This document shows, piece by piece, positions 26,529 to 38,347 of a DNA stretch of 64,000 nt. Each line of letters opens with the position of its first letter. Positions within the stretch are counted from its first letter, which is position 1. The position numbers and the translations under genes were made by a program. The notes beneath the pieces were generated by a model. The model searched no databases. It was not told the origin of the DNA and saw nothing but the letters and a program-made list of their open reading frames with translations. Source of the DNA: Nephromyces sp. MM_2019 (taxonomy: Eukaryota; Apicomplexa; Aconoidasida; Nephromycida); the NCBI GenBank assembly GCA_015657535.1, contig JADHZB010001973.1:15521-79520 (forward strand). Direction: 5' to 3'.

Positions 26529-27936
26529 ATGTTAAAATCTATGAATATCCTAAGGACATGCTGTAAAAAGCAAACAAACTACAATCATGTATATAAATCT
26601 TTAGCTCCAACTCTATACCAGCAATCCAAGCGAACTTATCTTCATTTTGTTAGACCATCACCCGAAGATTTCGAGCTTCCAATGGACACTATGCCACAGA
26701 ATCTTGAAAACTGGATGACTAAGGACCCTAAGAAAATGGATTTTTTCGAAAACTATTGGTATTGGAGAATCCGCGGTGAAACCACACTTATGGACCCAGA
26801 ATCTCTACCAAAAAAGTCATACACTCAGTTAGCTAGGGACCTCGGTCTTCAGGTATTTGATTGAAAACTGAAACAATTTTTGATATAAAAGAATGCCCAC
26901 GTATAATTTATTTATTTTATAAATTAGAGGGAAACAGAAAATAACAATAAAAATATTTACATACACATCATCACAACACTGAACACAATTTATTTATTGA
27001 CCTTATACTATCCTACAGATCGTCAAAGAGGAGTCTGAGCATATGGTTGGATTACTTGAACTCTATGAATACTTAAAGTCATCTCCTTTTATCGGACCAT
27101 TTGGCACTATTGAAAAACCTGTTCTTGTACCCAGTGTACACACCGAAAGGTTATTTTAATATCCTAGTTATCTACAAATTTCCTTTTAATGAATATTTTT
27201 ACCAAATTTTTACAGAGTTGTTGGCTGTACTGGTGGAACTGGTGATAACGAACATGTTCCACTTTGGTTTAGGTGTAGAGAGGGATTCCTATATAGATGT
27301 GGAGAATGTGACCAGATATTCATGTTAGTAAGAGTAACTTATTCCCTTCATGAAGGTGAAGATCCTTTCCCAGTTGACCCAGACGTAAGATTATATGATG
27401 CTTTTTAAAATCTATAAATTTTAACACTTAAAACCAACCAAAAATAAATTTTACAATTCGATAGGATACATTTCCAATAATTCTTTCTATTAAGCTTCAA
27501 TGAAACATGTTATAGATCGATGATGTATTTGATATGAAAATGATTGAAAAGGGCCAAAAATTATGGAATACTGGCGAATATAGCTATTGGCCTGCTGGTG
27601 ACGAAGCATATACCAGACTTTTTAAAGAATGTAAGCCATACTTTCTTAATATTTCACGAAAAAATTTGCTGCCAGAGTCACCGCTTTTGATTGTATTGTG
27701 ATTCCGTGGTGCTAAGGCTAGCATAGATAAAGCTTTCTATTTCATCATGACCAGATATTTGGTTGATAAATTACCTATCTGCTTTGGTGGTAGATTTTAC
27801 AAACTCATTAGTGTTATTTGATATATATTGACTAAATCTACTAAACTAAATCTTATTAACTTTTGCTATTTATACAGCCTATTGGGGTAAACATCCTTAT
27901 CTCAATTCTCAAAAGTCTAGCAAAATCGCAAATTAA
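26529..27936 (+). CDS. COX5B: Cytochrome c oxidase subunit 5b
   Basis: Five exons, 26529-26852, 27019-27149, 27216-27384, 27516-27630 and 27878-27936, give 265 residues. The ATG at 26529 opens a Lys/Ser-rich, mitochondrial-type presequence. The Zn-binding COX5b domain is spread over exons 2-4: [11 protein letters not shown], then [19 protein letters not shown] with its CxxC pair. This matches the RIVGC...WxxLxxGxxxRCxxCG pattern of the nuclear-encoded subunit of respiratory complex IV. The protein is much longer than the ~100-residue mature animal subunit. It has an N-terminal extension ([18 protein letters not shown]) and a C-terminal tail ([15 protein letters not shown]), as expected for alveolate versions. 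Introns are short (66-247 bases). Confidence 0.92.
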
Positions 27937-28177
27937 ACTTAAACATCAAGAAAAACTGAAACCTCCATTACCTTAAAACCCAATCAAGAATATACTTTGT
28001 ACATTAAAATGACAGAATATAACATATTCTTTTATCTTCTATTTTTAATTTACTATTTGAGAACATTTCAATAAAAAAGTAATTTATTAAAAATTTAGTG
28101 TATTAAAGTTGTGATTGCTATAAGTGCTTTTCCGCATTATATAAAATTTATAAATAGCTAAAAAAACTTATAAATTC

Positions 28178-28857
28178 CTATTTATATAATTCCAACCCCT
28201 TAAAATGAGGTCTTAACACACTCTTTGGTAGCGGCTTTGTAGCTAAACACGTCTCAAAACCTTCAGGATTTTCTACCCAAAGAAAATGGGGAATATCTGA
28301 TTTGTTGAGCTTGACCGATAACTCGATTAATTTTTGTTTAGATGGAATAGATAGTACAACTTTATGCATTGTTTGAAGGTTTTTAAGATAGTTTTGAACT
28401 TCATTGGTTTCAGAAAATGTTGATAATGCAGCAGTGCTTAAAAATCGCAAACATGAAGGCTTTTTAAATTTAGAGATCAATTGAGTCATTATATATAGTG
28501 ATGGCAAATAATTAGGATTTTAGATAGCTTTCATTAATCAAAATGTATTTTCTTTATATAAGTTTAAAGCGCTCAAATACAGTAGTATAGCCAATGTATA
28601 TCTAAACATATAATTTTTAACCTGGCATGGCATGTCTGTGCCATCAATGCCCCAATAGGCCAGTTGTGTTCACTTAGTAAATCCCTCCTAAGCACAATAT
28701 ATTGTATAAGGATTTGGCTCTCTTTCACCATTGACATATTTTGATTAGTTGTGATTGAATAAAATTTTCTTGGGTAAAACAAACTCGAATAGGAGCTAAT
28801 TTGAAAATTGTTTGTGTGTATAAATTTCAAGTAAACATGGTTGATAATGTTAGCCAT
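28178..28857 (-). CDS. PTRHD1: Peptidyl-tRNA hydrolase, PTRHD1/Pth2 type
   Basis: Two exons, 28622-28857 and 28178-28436 (intron of 185 bases), encode 164 residues. After an N-terminal extension of about 45 residues come QYIVLRRDL, NWPIGALMAQTCHAS and HKVVLSIPSK. The end, HFLWVENPEGFETCLATKPL, is the classic PTRHD1 arrangement. The family cleaves peptides from peptidyl-tRNA, rescuing stalled translation. The hydrophobic, Tyr/Phe-rich extension could direct it to the apicoplast or mitochondrion; that is inference. The separate ORF visible at 28178-28507 begins in the intron, so its apparent start is not real. Only 242 bases separate its stop from the convergent COX5b stop. Confidence 0.92.
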
Positions 28858-29488
28858 AATTACTATTTCTCAATAACTAGGTTATTATCAGACTTACATA
28901 AATTAAGAATATACATATATAAAACTTATTCAATAAGCACAATGATATGCTTATATGTACGTGTAGTATAGATTTGTAGGTAACCCTTTTTATGATTTTT
29001 ATTTACTTATTAATAAAAATAGCTCAAAAAATTTAATTTTTTAGGTAAAATAGACAATTATAATACTGATATAATAATAAAATTTTTCAGCAGCTTGTAA
29101 ATTCTTGTGCTTAAAAAATAGCCAGTCTAAGTCATAGCACTAGATTAATTCCTCCGAGTTCTTCAAGTATTTCATTTTCGTGTTAGCGCTTTCATGTTGT
29201 CCTTCATTACTTTATAGAAATTTAGAAATTTTATATTTATAAACAATTTTGCAAGATATTAGCACTCCGTTATTATTGCATACATTCATATTTGCAAATT
29301 TTTGTATGTAGTTTTAAAAGCTCAAAGGCTCGCATAGATCTGTACACAGATGCTTGAGTGACCTACTTATAACCATTTGTTTAAGAAGTTATTTACATTG
29401 TAAAAGACGCTTTATAGCAGATTTTTTTGACATTTACATTGTAAAAGGTACTTTATAGTAGATTTTTTTTGAAAGTTGAAGCAATTCA
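28858..29488. other. Short intergenic region with a possible stray exon
   Basis: AT-rich DNA. A minus-strand stretch at about 29143-29210 stays open for about 22 codons (NEGQHESANTKMKYLKNSEE) to a TAG. It could be an alternative last exon of the DRC2-like gene, but no phase-compatible donor was found. Confidence 0.4.
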
Positions 29489-31597
29489 TTAAGTCTTATT
29501 TGTATCAACTATCCATCTTTGTGAGTATATGGTTTGGTTTCTGATACATTTTTCGAAATATTTGATTAAATCATCATAATGTTTCATTTCTTTCCAAATT
29601 AAAAAGCGCTTTTTCTTCTTATTCAAATCAGCAAAATTGCTAACACTTAGTTGTGTTACATTTGATTCGACTTTGTTAGAACTTGCAAAATTACTGTATG
29701 GGTTTAGATTTTTGGATACACTCAAAATTTTGTTACGCTTGAGTTGTTCAGGTTCGAATAATTTCAGCTGAAATTCTCTAAACATCAATATATTTTCTCC
29801 AAGCTTTTGAAGTGTATAATTTTCAGTTTCTATATTAAATGTTTTTAATATCCCATTTCTAATTCTAATCTGATGTTGGTTTTCTTTGTCTAAACTTTTC
29901 ATAGTTTGTTTATATAGTTGTAATTCTTTTTCAATTAATAATTTTTTCTTTGAAAGGAGTTTAGATGAGTTTATTTTCATGTTTATCGACTTTGATTTCT
30001 GAGTAATATCCTTTCTGAATGAATTGTGTGCAAAATTTAATTCTTGCACAAGATTAGGAAATGTTTGTGCTTATTTGTGAGCATTTGGGTTTTTGTGGAA
30101 TTGATTATAATTCTTAAATATAAATTAGAAAAATAAATATATTAACTAATTGAGTGTGAAATTTTAAATTTCAAAAATGTAGTGATTAGGCTTGAGATAG
30201 AGGAGTACTTTGAGAGTAAATCTTACAAGAGTATAAATATATAACAATAGTGTGTGTGTGTGCTTGCTAAGAATTTTAATATATTCAAGACGCTTGTGTG
30301 ATTCTGCAATCTTTTATGTACTATATTACGTCACTCTAACATGTGATTTTATTTCAATATTGTACAAAAGTTATTATTTAGAATTGCTCAAATACATATA
30401 CCTGCTTTTTTGATTACTTTTAACTTTTTCCAGCTTGTCTTCATATTTTGTATTTAACTCAGATAGTTCCTTTTCTAAAGTCAAGATTTTTGATTCTAAT
30501 TTGACTGTTTTATCTTTTAATACTTGACTTGTTTTATAAATGTCTCTAGTAATACTCAGGTAGAAATTATGCAAATTAAATATTCCATTATTTTGAATAT
30601 ACTTTAAATTTTTTGAGAACTCGGTTTTACGCTCTTCAACTTGGTGTATTGTAATGAGTCCCCGTGAATTCATATTACGTGTGTATTTTTTCTCCTCATC
30701 TTCATACTCTTTAGAGGCTAAGACGATTATTTTAGAATTGTTCTCTTGTATGTTTTTCCCAATCTATATAGTAAAAGTTTTATTATAAGAATCGTACCTT
30801 TATATGTGTGACTACACAAGAAATTATTATATTCGAACCTCTATGCTTACTAGGTTATGTTGAATTTTTTCAATCAAGATGTACTAGAAACTTTCACTAA
30901 GGGAATAAACATGATCTCAAATTATAATTTTTAAAATATTACCAGCTATTATAATCTGATTCTTTTCACACAATTGAGTTTTACTACTTTTGTAACTCAA
31001 AAAACCTCTCTTATTAATCTAATTTACCTCAATTTCCATCTGGTTAGATTCTTCAAGTTTTTTCAATTTTCTATTATTCAATGCTTTCTGATCATCAAGT
31101 AGCGTGTCCTTATAGCTTAGGGTATCAAAAGTATAATGATCCAATGTAGTTCTTTCATGATCCAAATGCTGTCTTGTTATTGTTAACAGCATGTCATTAA
31201 ATTTTATCGAACCATATATGATTCTTTCAAAAGAATCATTTAAAGAGCTGATAAAATTTTTAGAGTTTGTATATGAGAGTTGGCTATTGTCCGCAAGTTT
31301 TAAAAAGCACTTTTTTTTTTCTTCATTTCTACCAAGGATTGATTGGTGAATATCTTTTAGTAATTTCTACCTCATCAGAATAATTTTTTTATATTTAATG
31401 TCAAAATACCCAATTTAAGATGAAGCCAAAAATATTACTAAGTTCTACAAAATTTTACTTACTTCTTTTGCTTGTAAACTGATTCTTTGTTTCTGCAAAT
31501 TCTTATTTTTCATGTGTTCTGTTTCGATGTTCATTTTAATTTGATCATTTGAGACTACGTTTCTAGCATTTTTAATTTTCTTTTGTTGCTTATTCAT
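29489..31597 (-). CDS. DRC2: Coiled-coil protein, probable dynein regulatory complex subunit 2
   Basis: Four minus-strand exons, 31463-31597, 31028-31366, 30402-30763 and 29489-30014, give 453 residues (human CCDC65/DRC2 is 484). It is Lys/Asn-rich coiled coil throughout. The order of weak landmarks follows DRC2: a basic N-terminus, SLNDSFERIIYG, then RKLKKLEESNQMEIE (cf. LLEESYNMELE). Next is a long helical block with IYKTSQVLKDKTVKLESKI, and then a C-terminal KRFLIWKEMKHYDDLIKY segment at the position of FWKRYNKVKLEQL. DRC2 pairs with DRC1 at the base of the axonemal nexin link. In an apicomplexan it would serve the microgamete flagellum. The last junction (AG|A at 30014) is my best phase-compatible choice, but its pyrimidine tract is only moderate. 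Assigned from motif order, not an alignment. Confidence 0.65.
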
Positions 31598-32363
31598 TGT
31601 TAAAAGATCATAAAATCAATTCAATTGATGCATGTAGCTTCCCACATAAATCAAATTCTTAGGTATTCAACTATTGTTGAGATAATTAAAAATAGATTAT
31701 TAAAAGTTGTTTGGTATGGGTTAAGTGTTTATAAGGATTTACATGAAAAAGTTCCTGGGTTCGTAAAGTAGAAATGATATTTCGTTGATAAAATTTGAAA
31801 AACTTTAGCTGTGAAGTGTTGTTTAAAAATATGAAAGGTATGTCTGTTATATGCGATCTTTAAAAATTTCAAGATTAGCCAAAGTATTATCTATTCTATA
31901 GGATAATCTATTCTGTGATCATTTAAAGTAAATGATAAAGTGTAATAAATAAAACATAGTGGTTGATTAGCCCAATAGTATGATTATTAAAGCACGTGAA
32001 GTTATAAATTGTGTGAATGAAGTACTAAAAAATCTTGTTTATTATATACGTTTTCTTAATCTAAATCGAGAATTAAAAGTTTTGGTTTGTTTGTAGCATT
32101 AAAGTGTAGAGTTTTAAATGCCATCAAAAAGATACAAAAATTCAACTTTTACCTAAGTTTTAAAATTAAAGTTCTAGTCAAAGTCAAAACAGGTTATAAT
32201 TAGAATTGGGATAGCTTTTATGTGTTTAGTTGTTATAAATAGTTTGATGTATATTACTGATATAAATTCTCAATAAAATATTGAATTTTAGAGGATCTTC
32301 ACTAATTAGATATTAAATATATCAAATTAAGTCATGATAAATCAAGCTGAAATTTTTTGCAGT
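31598..32363. other. Intergenic region, nothing recognised
   Basis: AT-rich DNA between two minus-strand genes. It holds the promoter of the DRC2-like gene and the 3' untranslated region of the acidic membrane protein. No repeat or exon stands out. Confidence 0.7.
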
Positions 32364-34628
32364 CTAGTGCCTTCTATATCTATGATTAACTTGTGTGCTA
32401 GTTGTATAAATTGGTAGATCTGAAGTTTTGGTTAATTTTTTAAATAGAAATGTGTGCCATTTCTGTAATCTTTTGTTGAGTAAGTGCACATATATCTTAT
32501 TTGCGTATAAATATTTCCAAACAAGATAAATAACTCCAATCATAAGGATGATTGTTATTATAGTAATCATTATAGATATTGATTTTGGTGTAGTATTGTG
32601 AGTAATCTTATTGTGTTCATTATTTTGTTCATTATTTTGTTCATTATTTTGTTCATTATTTTGTTCATTATTTTGTTCATTATTTTGTTCATTATTTTGT
32701 TCATTATTTAACGTAACAAGCGTCGAGACGTTTTCTGTATTTGTATCAGTAGTATCTCCTTCTGCTTCATTGGCATCCTCATCCATATTATTATGATAAT
32801 CTTTAATGCTAGGGATAAGTGAGAGCAAGTTTTCATAAAAATTTTCATTTTTATATTCTTCAAATGAATTGAAGGAATAAGCATTATTTTCGCTGGAAGA
32901 AAAATTCATAGTGGCATTTTTGGAGTCTACAAAGGCTGCTGTAAATGTATTATTTCCAGTTATGTATTTATCATATGTAGTAATATTATCAAATTCCTTC
33001 TTAAATTCTTCAAAGTCATAACCATCAAAATCAGATGCACCGAATTCTTGATGAAATTTTTGGTATTCATTTTTATATTGGTCATCAAAATCGTAATCTC
33101 TATATAGAGCATCATAAAAATGGTCGGAGTAAAACTCATTATCAAAATTTTTAAAATCTTCCTCATTTTTGGTGTCTTGGTTTTTCATCTCCTTGTAATA
33201 GTGCTGAAATTCCTAGAGTATTTGTTTAAAGTAAAAAATAGATTTTCTTTTTGTGGAATCAAAAGAGGTTATAAAACTTACTTTTTTATCCATTTCTTCT
33301 TGAGCTAATTCCTGGTTTATTTATTTGAAATATGTGTTTGTTATTAGTTTATAGTATAATGTTACGATCAACAGGCTTACAGTGTTATACATTACTTCAA
33401 GAGTGACTTGTGCCTAATATTTATTACAAGTGAAAAATTTTGTTTTGATTCAGTTTTAAATGTGTAAATTAATATCAAAATTAAGATCAAAATGATGAAT
33501 TAGAATTTTTATCTTCTCTTAATAAATTTTCTAGATTGCTTTGATAAATATGGATCATCTATATAAAAAAAAATGGACTATTTATCATGTTACCTCTTTA
33601 ACTTCTGCCTCGTCAACTTTTTCTTCGTCTATGATATGTATATGAAAATTGACTTAATCGTAATCCAAATTTATAATGTGTTATACTTACTATATGAAAA
33701 ATAAAATTCATTGTCAAATGCTGTCGTCATGTTCTATGGTAAATTTATTACATAAAAATAACAATAACATAACTTTTAAGCTCATGTCATAAGGATTAAA
33801 ATACTAGAGCTAGCCTGAGGGTTTATCAAGTCATAAAGTTCACTCATATCTTCTTCAAATTTTTCTACTTCCTTTTGGTAAGCCTCATAATTCTAATTTT
33901 TTTGATTTTGGAATATAAATGGCTTGTATAGTTGTTAAGAATAAAAAAATTGGTATCGAACTTACAAAAATAATATCTTCATCTAAAATAGAAAATCATA
34001 AATATATAAAAAAATATATATTATATTTAGTTTTAACCTTAAACTTTAGTATAGCTTACCAAATGAAAATTCATCAAATTCTTCATCTGAATACTGAAGT
34101 TAATTTTGTTCGATTTTATAATGTCAATTAAAAAAAAAAAATTGTGAACTCACTTCATATGTTACATCTTCTTTAGGCCAATTTGGCTTGGCATATTTGG
34201 TATTTGCCGGATCTTTTTTCATTTTAGAACTTTTATATAAAATTTATGTAGTATTAATTATAAAGTATTTCAAAGAGGTAGTATTAGTCGATTCAGTATG
34301 TATGAATAAAAATAACATGGTTTTAAATGCTATATGTGAACAAAACTAAGAAAAATTCCAAGTAATTCGAACAAGAGTGAGTTATTCGCTTTAATATTTG
34401 TTCATATCAATGAAAATGAGTAGCAATATAAATATTTATGAGCATGTGGAAATAACCTAAGAGATTGAAAATAAAACACAATCAAATTCAGTTTAATAAA
34501 GACAAATTCAATATAAAGCTAGGAATTATTGCATCATACTTTTTCCCATTTTTAGCTTGATAGCTCAAGCCAATTATGTTAGCTATCCACAGGACAGTTA
34601 ATAAGAGGCATAGTGGACGGTTAAACAT
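32364..34628 (-). CDS. Acidic type I membrane protein with NNEQ repeats and micro-exons
   Basis: Nine minus-strand exons: 34540-34628, 34154-34229, 34060-34093, 33966-33982 (17 bases), 33805-33892, 33691-33720, 33594-33628, 33282-33311 and 32364-33212; about 415 residues. Exon 1 is a signal peptide (LCLLLTVLWIANIIGLS). The ectodomain is dominated by Asp/Glu/Tyr/Phe (YDFDDQYKNEYQKF, FDGYDFEEFKKEF). Seven NNEQ copies follow, then a TM helix (ISIMITIITIILMIGVIYLV) and a basic cytoplasmic tail of about 50 residues. I do not recognise the family. The exon 5/6 junction is uncertain: an alternative pairs CAG|GC at 33815 with an acceptor before 33733 and also keeps frame. Acid-rich repeats plus a TM suggest a parasite surface or vacuolar-membrane protein, but no function is assigned. 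Confidence 0.75.
32621..32708 (-). repeat. 12-base coding tandem repeat (NNEQ)
   Basis: The plus-strand unit TTATTTTGTTCA is repeated seven times almost perfectly and encodes AsnAsnGluGln on the minus strand, just before the transmembrane helix. Near-identity of the copies suggests recent slippage. Confidence 0.95.
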
Positions 34629-35827
34629 AGTTCCAAATAAATATTTGACAATGCTCAATGCTCAATGCTCAATGTGTGATAGTGAGAATACAAAGATAAT
34701 TTTTTTTATATTAGTCTAAAGTGTTCTTTTTATTCAGTAAATTAAGGTAAATATCAGGTATTAAAAGGATTTTATGAGTATTAAAAAGAAAATAACTCTC
34801 TTGTTATAGGTTGTACAAATTCCTTTTTAACCTCTAATAAACTGCTGTAACTAATTATTTTTGAGAGTGCTGTTATTATAATTGGAGAGTACTAAAAGTC
34901 CGAGTTTCAGAATTTCTAGTTTTTTTCGGAATTTTGCTTCATTATTTATTTAATAATTAGTCGTATTTAAAATTTACAATAAAAAAATTAATTATGCCTG
35001 TAAAGAACATATATTAGGTTACTCAAAAGCAAGTTGTTATAGATTAAATTAAACAAATCAAAGTGGTTTGTCGTTGCTTAGTAGTGAGTGGTGCTTAATA
35101 ATTTTGGAAAAACTAGACTAAAAGTCGAGGTTGTAAAGATTAGCTATTTGCACTGTTTGAGCTTTAGGTGTGCAATTTTACTCATCATTTATTGAAAGGT
35201 GGGAAGTAGTTAGTTGGTATATGCTTAAGAATAATTAGTAGACATTGATTTTAAAAATAATCTATTCACCTAGTGCCGCCCGCGCCTTATTCGTTCAAAG
35301 ATGCTAAAAAAATAAACTAAAATTTTCCTAACACGCTTATTTCTTGCTACTTTCGATTTAAAGTTTTATAGCAATAATCTTTGATATTTTTAATAGCAAC
35401 GACACACATTTAATTAGAAATGAGAAATCTTGTTTTTATAAAGTAGCAAAGGGGACGATTACAATTTATTGCAAGGTCTATATATAAATGAGTACGTTAC
35501 TTCTTCTTATGTGAAAATTCTAAGTTTAAGTGACATACATACATAGCATTCAAAATTAAATAATTTAATTTGAAATTTTTAGGGGTGGCACTCTTTTCTT
35601 GTGAGTACTTACTTGCCAATCAAATTAATATTTCTCAGACATCTGCTTATTGTATTACGCGTCACATCACAAGTAGTCTGAGATTAGTAATAGGTTTGCG
35701 CTTGTATTGTCACAAAAAACCAATTTGAAAATTTTAACATTAAACAACATTAATTTTTAAATTATGAAAAGAAATTATCTTAACAAGGAAAAGTGTTATG
35801 TAATAATATATTGGCAAGTTGGAGCGG
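34629..35827. other. Intergenic region with a TGCTCAA triplet repeat and a weak gene candidate
   Basis: Starts with three tandem AATGCTCAATGCTC-type copies near 34650-34672, just upstream of the acidic membrane protein. The rest is AT-rich, apart from a GC-rich patch at 35274-35287 that lies in the weak three-exon candidate at 35270-35750. Confidence 0.6.
35270..35750 (-). CDS. Possible small three-exon gene, 47 residues
   Basis: Minus-strand exons 35671-35750, 35613-35642 and 35270-35303 join in frame (phases 2 and 2). They give a 47-residue product that starts MLFNVKIFKLVF, passes through CLRNINLIGN and ends IFERIRRGRH. The middle donor GTAAGT and the last acceptor TTTTTTAG are strong; the first donor GTGATG is weak. 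The final exon includes a GC-rich patch (CGCGGGCGGCAC) unlike its surroundings. I do not recognise a family, and this could be a chance assembly. Confidence 0.25.
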
Positions 35828-37042
35828 CTATGTAAAGTTATCTTCTTCATCAAAGATAGGATAGAATGTGTGTGACCAATAATAATAACTAAAGAAATGA
35901 GTAAATTAGAATTATACAATACTATCTAAACTTTCACAAAAAGTAAGCATACCTCAAATACATACATGGTCATTTTATCAAAATATTTGTCCAAAATCTG
36001 AATAATCTGAATAATTAAGGTACCTTGGTCTTTTTAGGATGATCGAATTTAGTACTATCCCGCAACCTGTAGAGTCAAAGTTACTTTTTTTTTTAATTCA
36101 AGGTTTGTAGCTTTTAATAAAAGTTTCACATATAGATCTAATATGACAGATTTCTTTTATATTATCCGTTAAAGTTATAGAGTTAATGATTAAGTTTTTC
36201 AAATAAATATTTATAATCTTTGCCATCTACATAACAAATTCATGCCGAAGATGAGCTTATTAAGCAATTTCTAGTTAATTAAAAAAACATTGAGGGGTAT
36301 AGCATTCCTAATACATTGAGATTGTTTGATTTAAAATAAACGAAATAAAAACAAAATGTAACTTTAGAATAAGTATCTCATTTAAAAATATCGAAGCGAT
36401 AAGAGAAAAATTATATAAAAATTTAAAAAAAAAAGCTTTGTGGTTCTATAGATTTATTGGTTTTACGCGAATATTTAAGATTCTTACACAGGTGAACAAA
36501 CGTATATATAGGAAAATCAAAACCTGCAAATTAGACCTTATAAATTGTAGGGTTATTGGCAAAAAGGGTTAGTTATATGGATGAGATAACTGATCCTAAG
36601 AATAGTAGAATAAAACTAATAAATTAATTTTTATTGATTCGTTGCATTGCCCAATAATAAACAATTTTAACCACTTTAAAAATTTATAAGTTAAGGAATC
36701 AACATGGGGATTATTTTTTTCGCATATTCTTAAAATTACCCAAACTATCATGGCAAGGATCCCAATATGCTACACATGCTTTTATTTTAATGTCTAGTAT
36801 TTAAAAATGAATAAATTTTAAGTGCAGTTAAAATACGATTCCAAATTGAATTTGTCAAGTCAAAATATAGATTCATATATATATATATAACTTTGACTAA
36901 GAAACTCATAGATAGATAGCTTTTATATTCGCACCCACTTACATCGAAACTTGATACAAAACAATAAAATGTTAAGTAAAATTGTAAAAAATTTGATCTA
37001 ATTTTACGCAGCTACCATAAATTTACCAAACATGCCAGACAT
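35828..37042 (-). CDS. Conserved-looking 82-residue protein in six tiny exons
   Basis: Minus-strand exons 37027-37042, 36740-36793, 36490-36523, 36024-36066, 35966-36006 and 35828-35888 are 16, 54, 34, 43, 41 and 61 bases. They total 83 codons with all five junctions GT-AG and in phase. The product begins MSGMFDIKIKACVAYWDPCH, continues LGFDFPIYTFVHLLRDSTKF and HPKKTKIIQILDKYFDKMT, and ends YYYWSHTFYPIFDEEDNFT. It has no signal peptide, is rich in aromatic residues, and has two Cys (CVAYWDPC). Six phase-consistent junctions are unlikely by chance, so I regard it as real. A small mitochondrial complex subunit is one idea, but I recognise no family. Exon 5 has two usable acceptors nine bases apart. 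Confidence 0.65.
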
Positions 37043-38347
37043 TATATGCTAAGCACACCAAATGTCAACAAGCACACATTGATTACAAAATCGACGTAAT
37101 AGAAATATAATATACCAAATTTTTTACATTTTCAACCACAATTTGATTAATGAATCATGGGATTTAGTTATAAATATTTTTAAAAATCCGTTTGAGAAAA
37201 ATTTTTTAATGCAATTTAAAAAATGAGAAAAACATTAGAAAAATGAAGAAATGAGATTGTATAAAATTTGAAGAAAAAAACAAATAACTATTACTTATAT
37301 AAAATCCATCATACCTAATAACTTTATAACATGAAAACGTCTTAAACACACTACCCTGGGCACCCAATAACTCTTACAATACCTTGAACAATACCTCAGA
37401 CAACACCTAAACTTGAATTCACACATATAAAATGCAAGTAATTAATAGATTTTAGACACCCCAAATCACGATATTTGTAGTTATATTTATGAACTTGTGC
37501 AACAAACACACAAACACAATAATATAAATGTAAAAAACTTGAAATTGTATCAATTAATGAAATCGCAAATCACTTGTCTAAAATCAAGCTTAAAAATGTT
37601 TATAAAATCGTAAAATCTGGCATTACACAATTATTCAGCTCACGTTTTGCAATTTATTTAATACAACTTAATATTGTTACAAGCCCATAAATTAAGTATC
37701 ACACAAATACCCAAAACGATACGCATATTTAAGCATTTACCCCCCCCACACACCTCTTGCAAGCAAACACACACACAGTTCTTATAATTAGCATTAAATC
37801 AGCCTTTGATCTAAAATTAAATTAATATAGAAACTGCTTAAATGTCATATTTGACATTTACAGACTAAAAAAGATCCCAATGTAGAACCATGTGACATAA
37901 CATATCTACACTCAAAGTCGAGTATTCATACCTAAACCCGATAAAGCATTAATAATACACTCTACTTTTAAGATACCCTTGCGAAAATATCAGAAACTCT
38001 CACTAACATCGACAATACAATTTCAAAACTGAAGATGATTTAATCAAATCTTTCCGCTACACATAATATAATAAAATGTTTCCATTACTACATTATGTCT
38101 CACTACTTTGAAAAACGCACATTTATCCCCAAAACCGTTATAAATATCTCCGCAACACCAATTTACTCATGATGAATACACACCTAGACCTTTACATACA
38201 TATATAGCATAGCAACATAATGTATCAACACTTCTTCTAATTATTTTCATGCCTATATAATTATTACTTTAAAAATTGAATAACTTCAGATATTAGGCAA
38301 TTCCAATCAATTTCCCCAAGACTACTAAGCATAAGTGCCACCCAATT
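37043..38347. other. Divergent intergenic region
   Basis: AT-rich, with a CA-rich tract at about 37740-37780. It separates the minus-strand 82-residue gene from the plus-strand YOP1-like gene, so both promoters should lie here. No exon was found. Confidence 0.7.
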
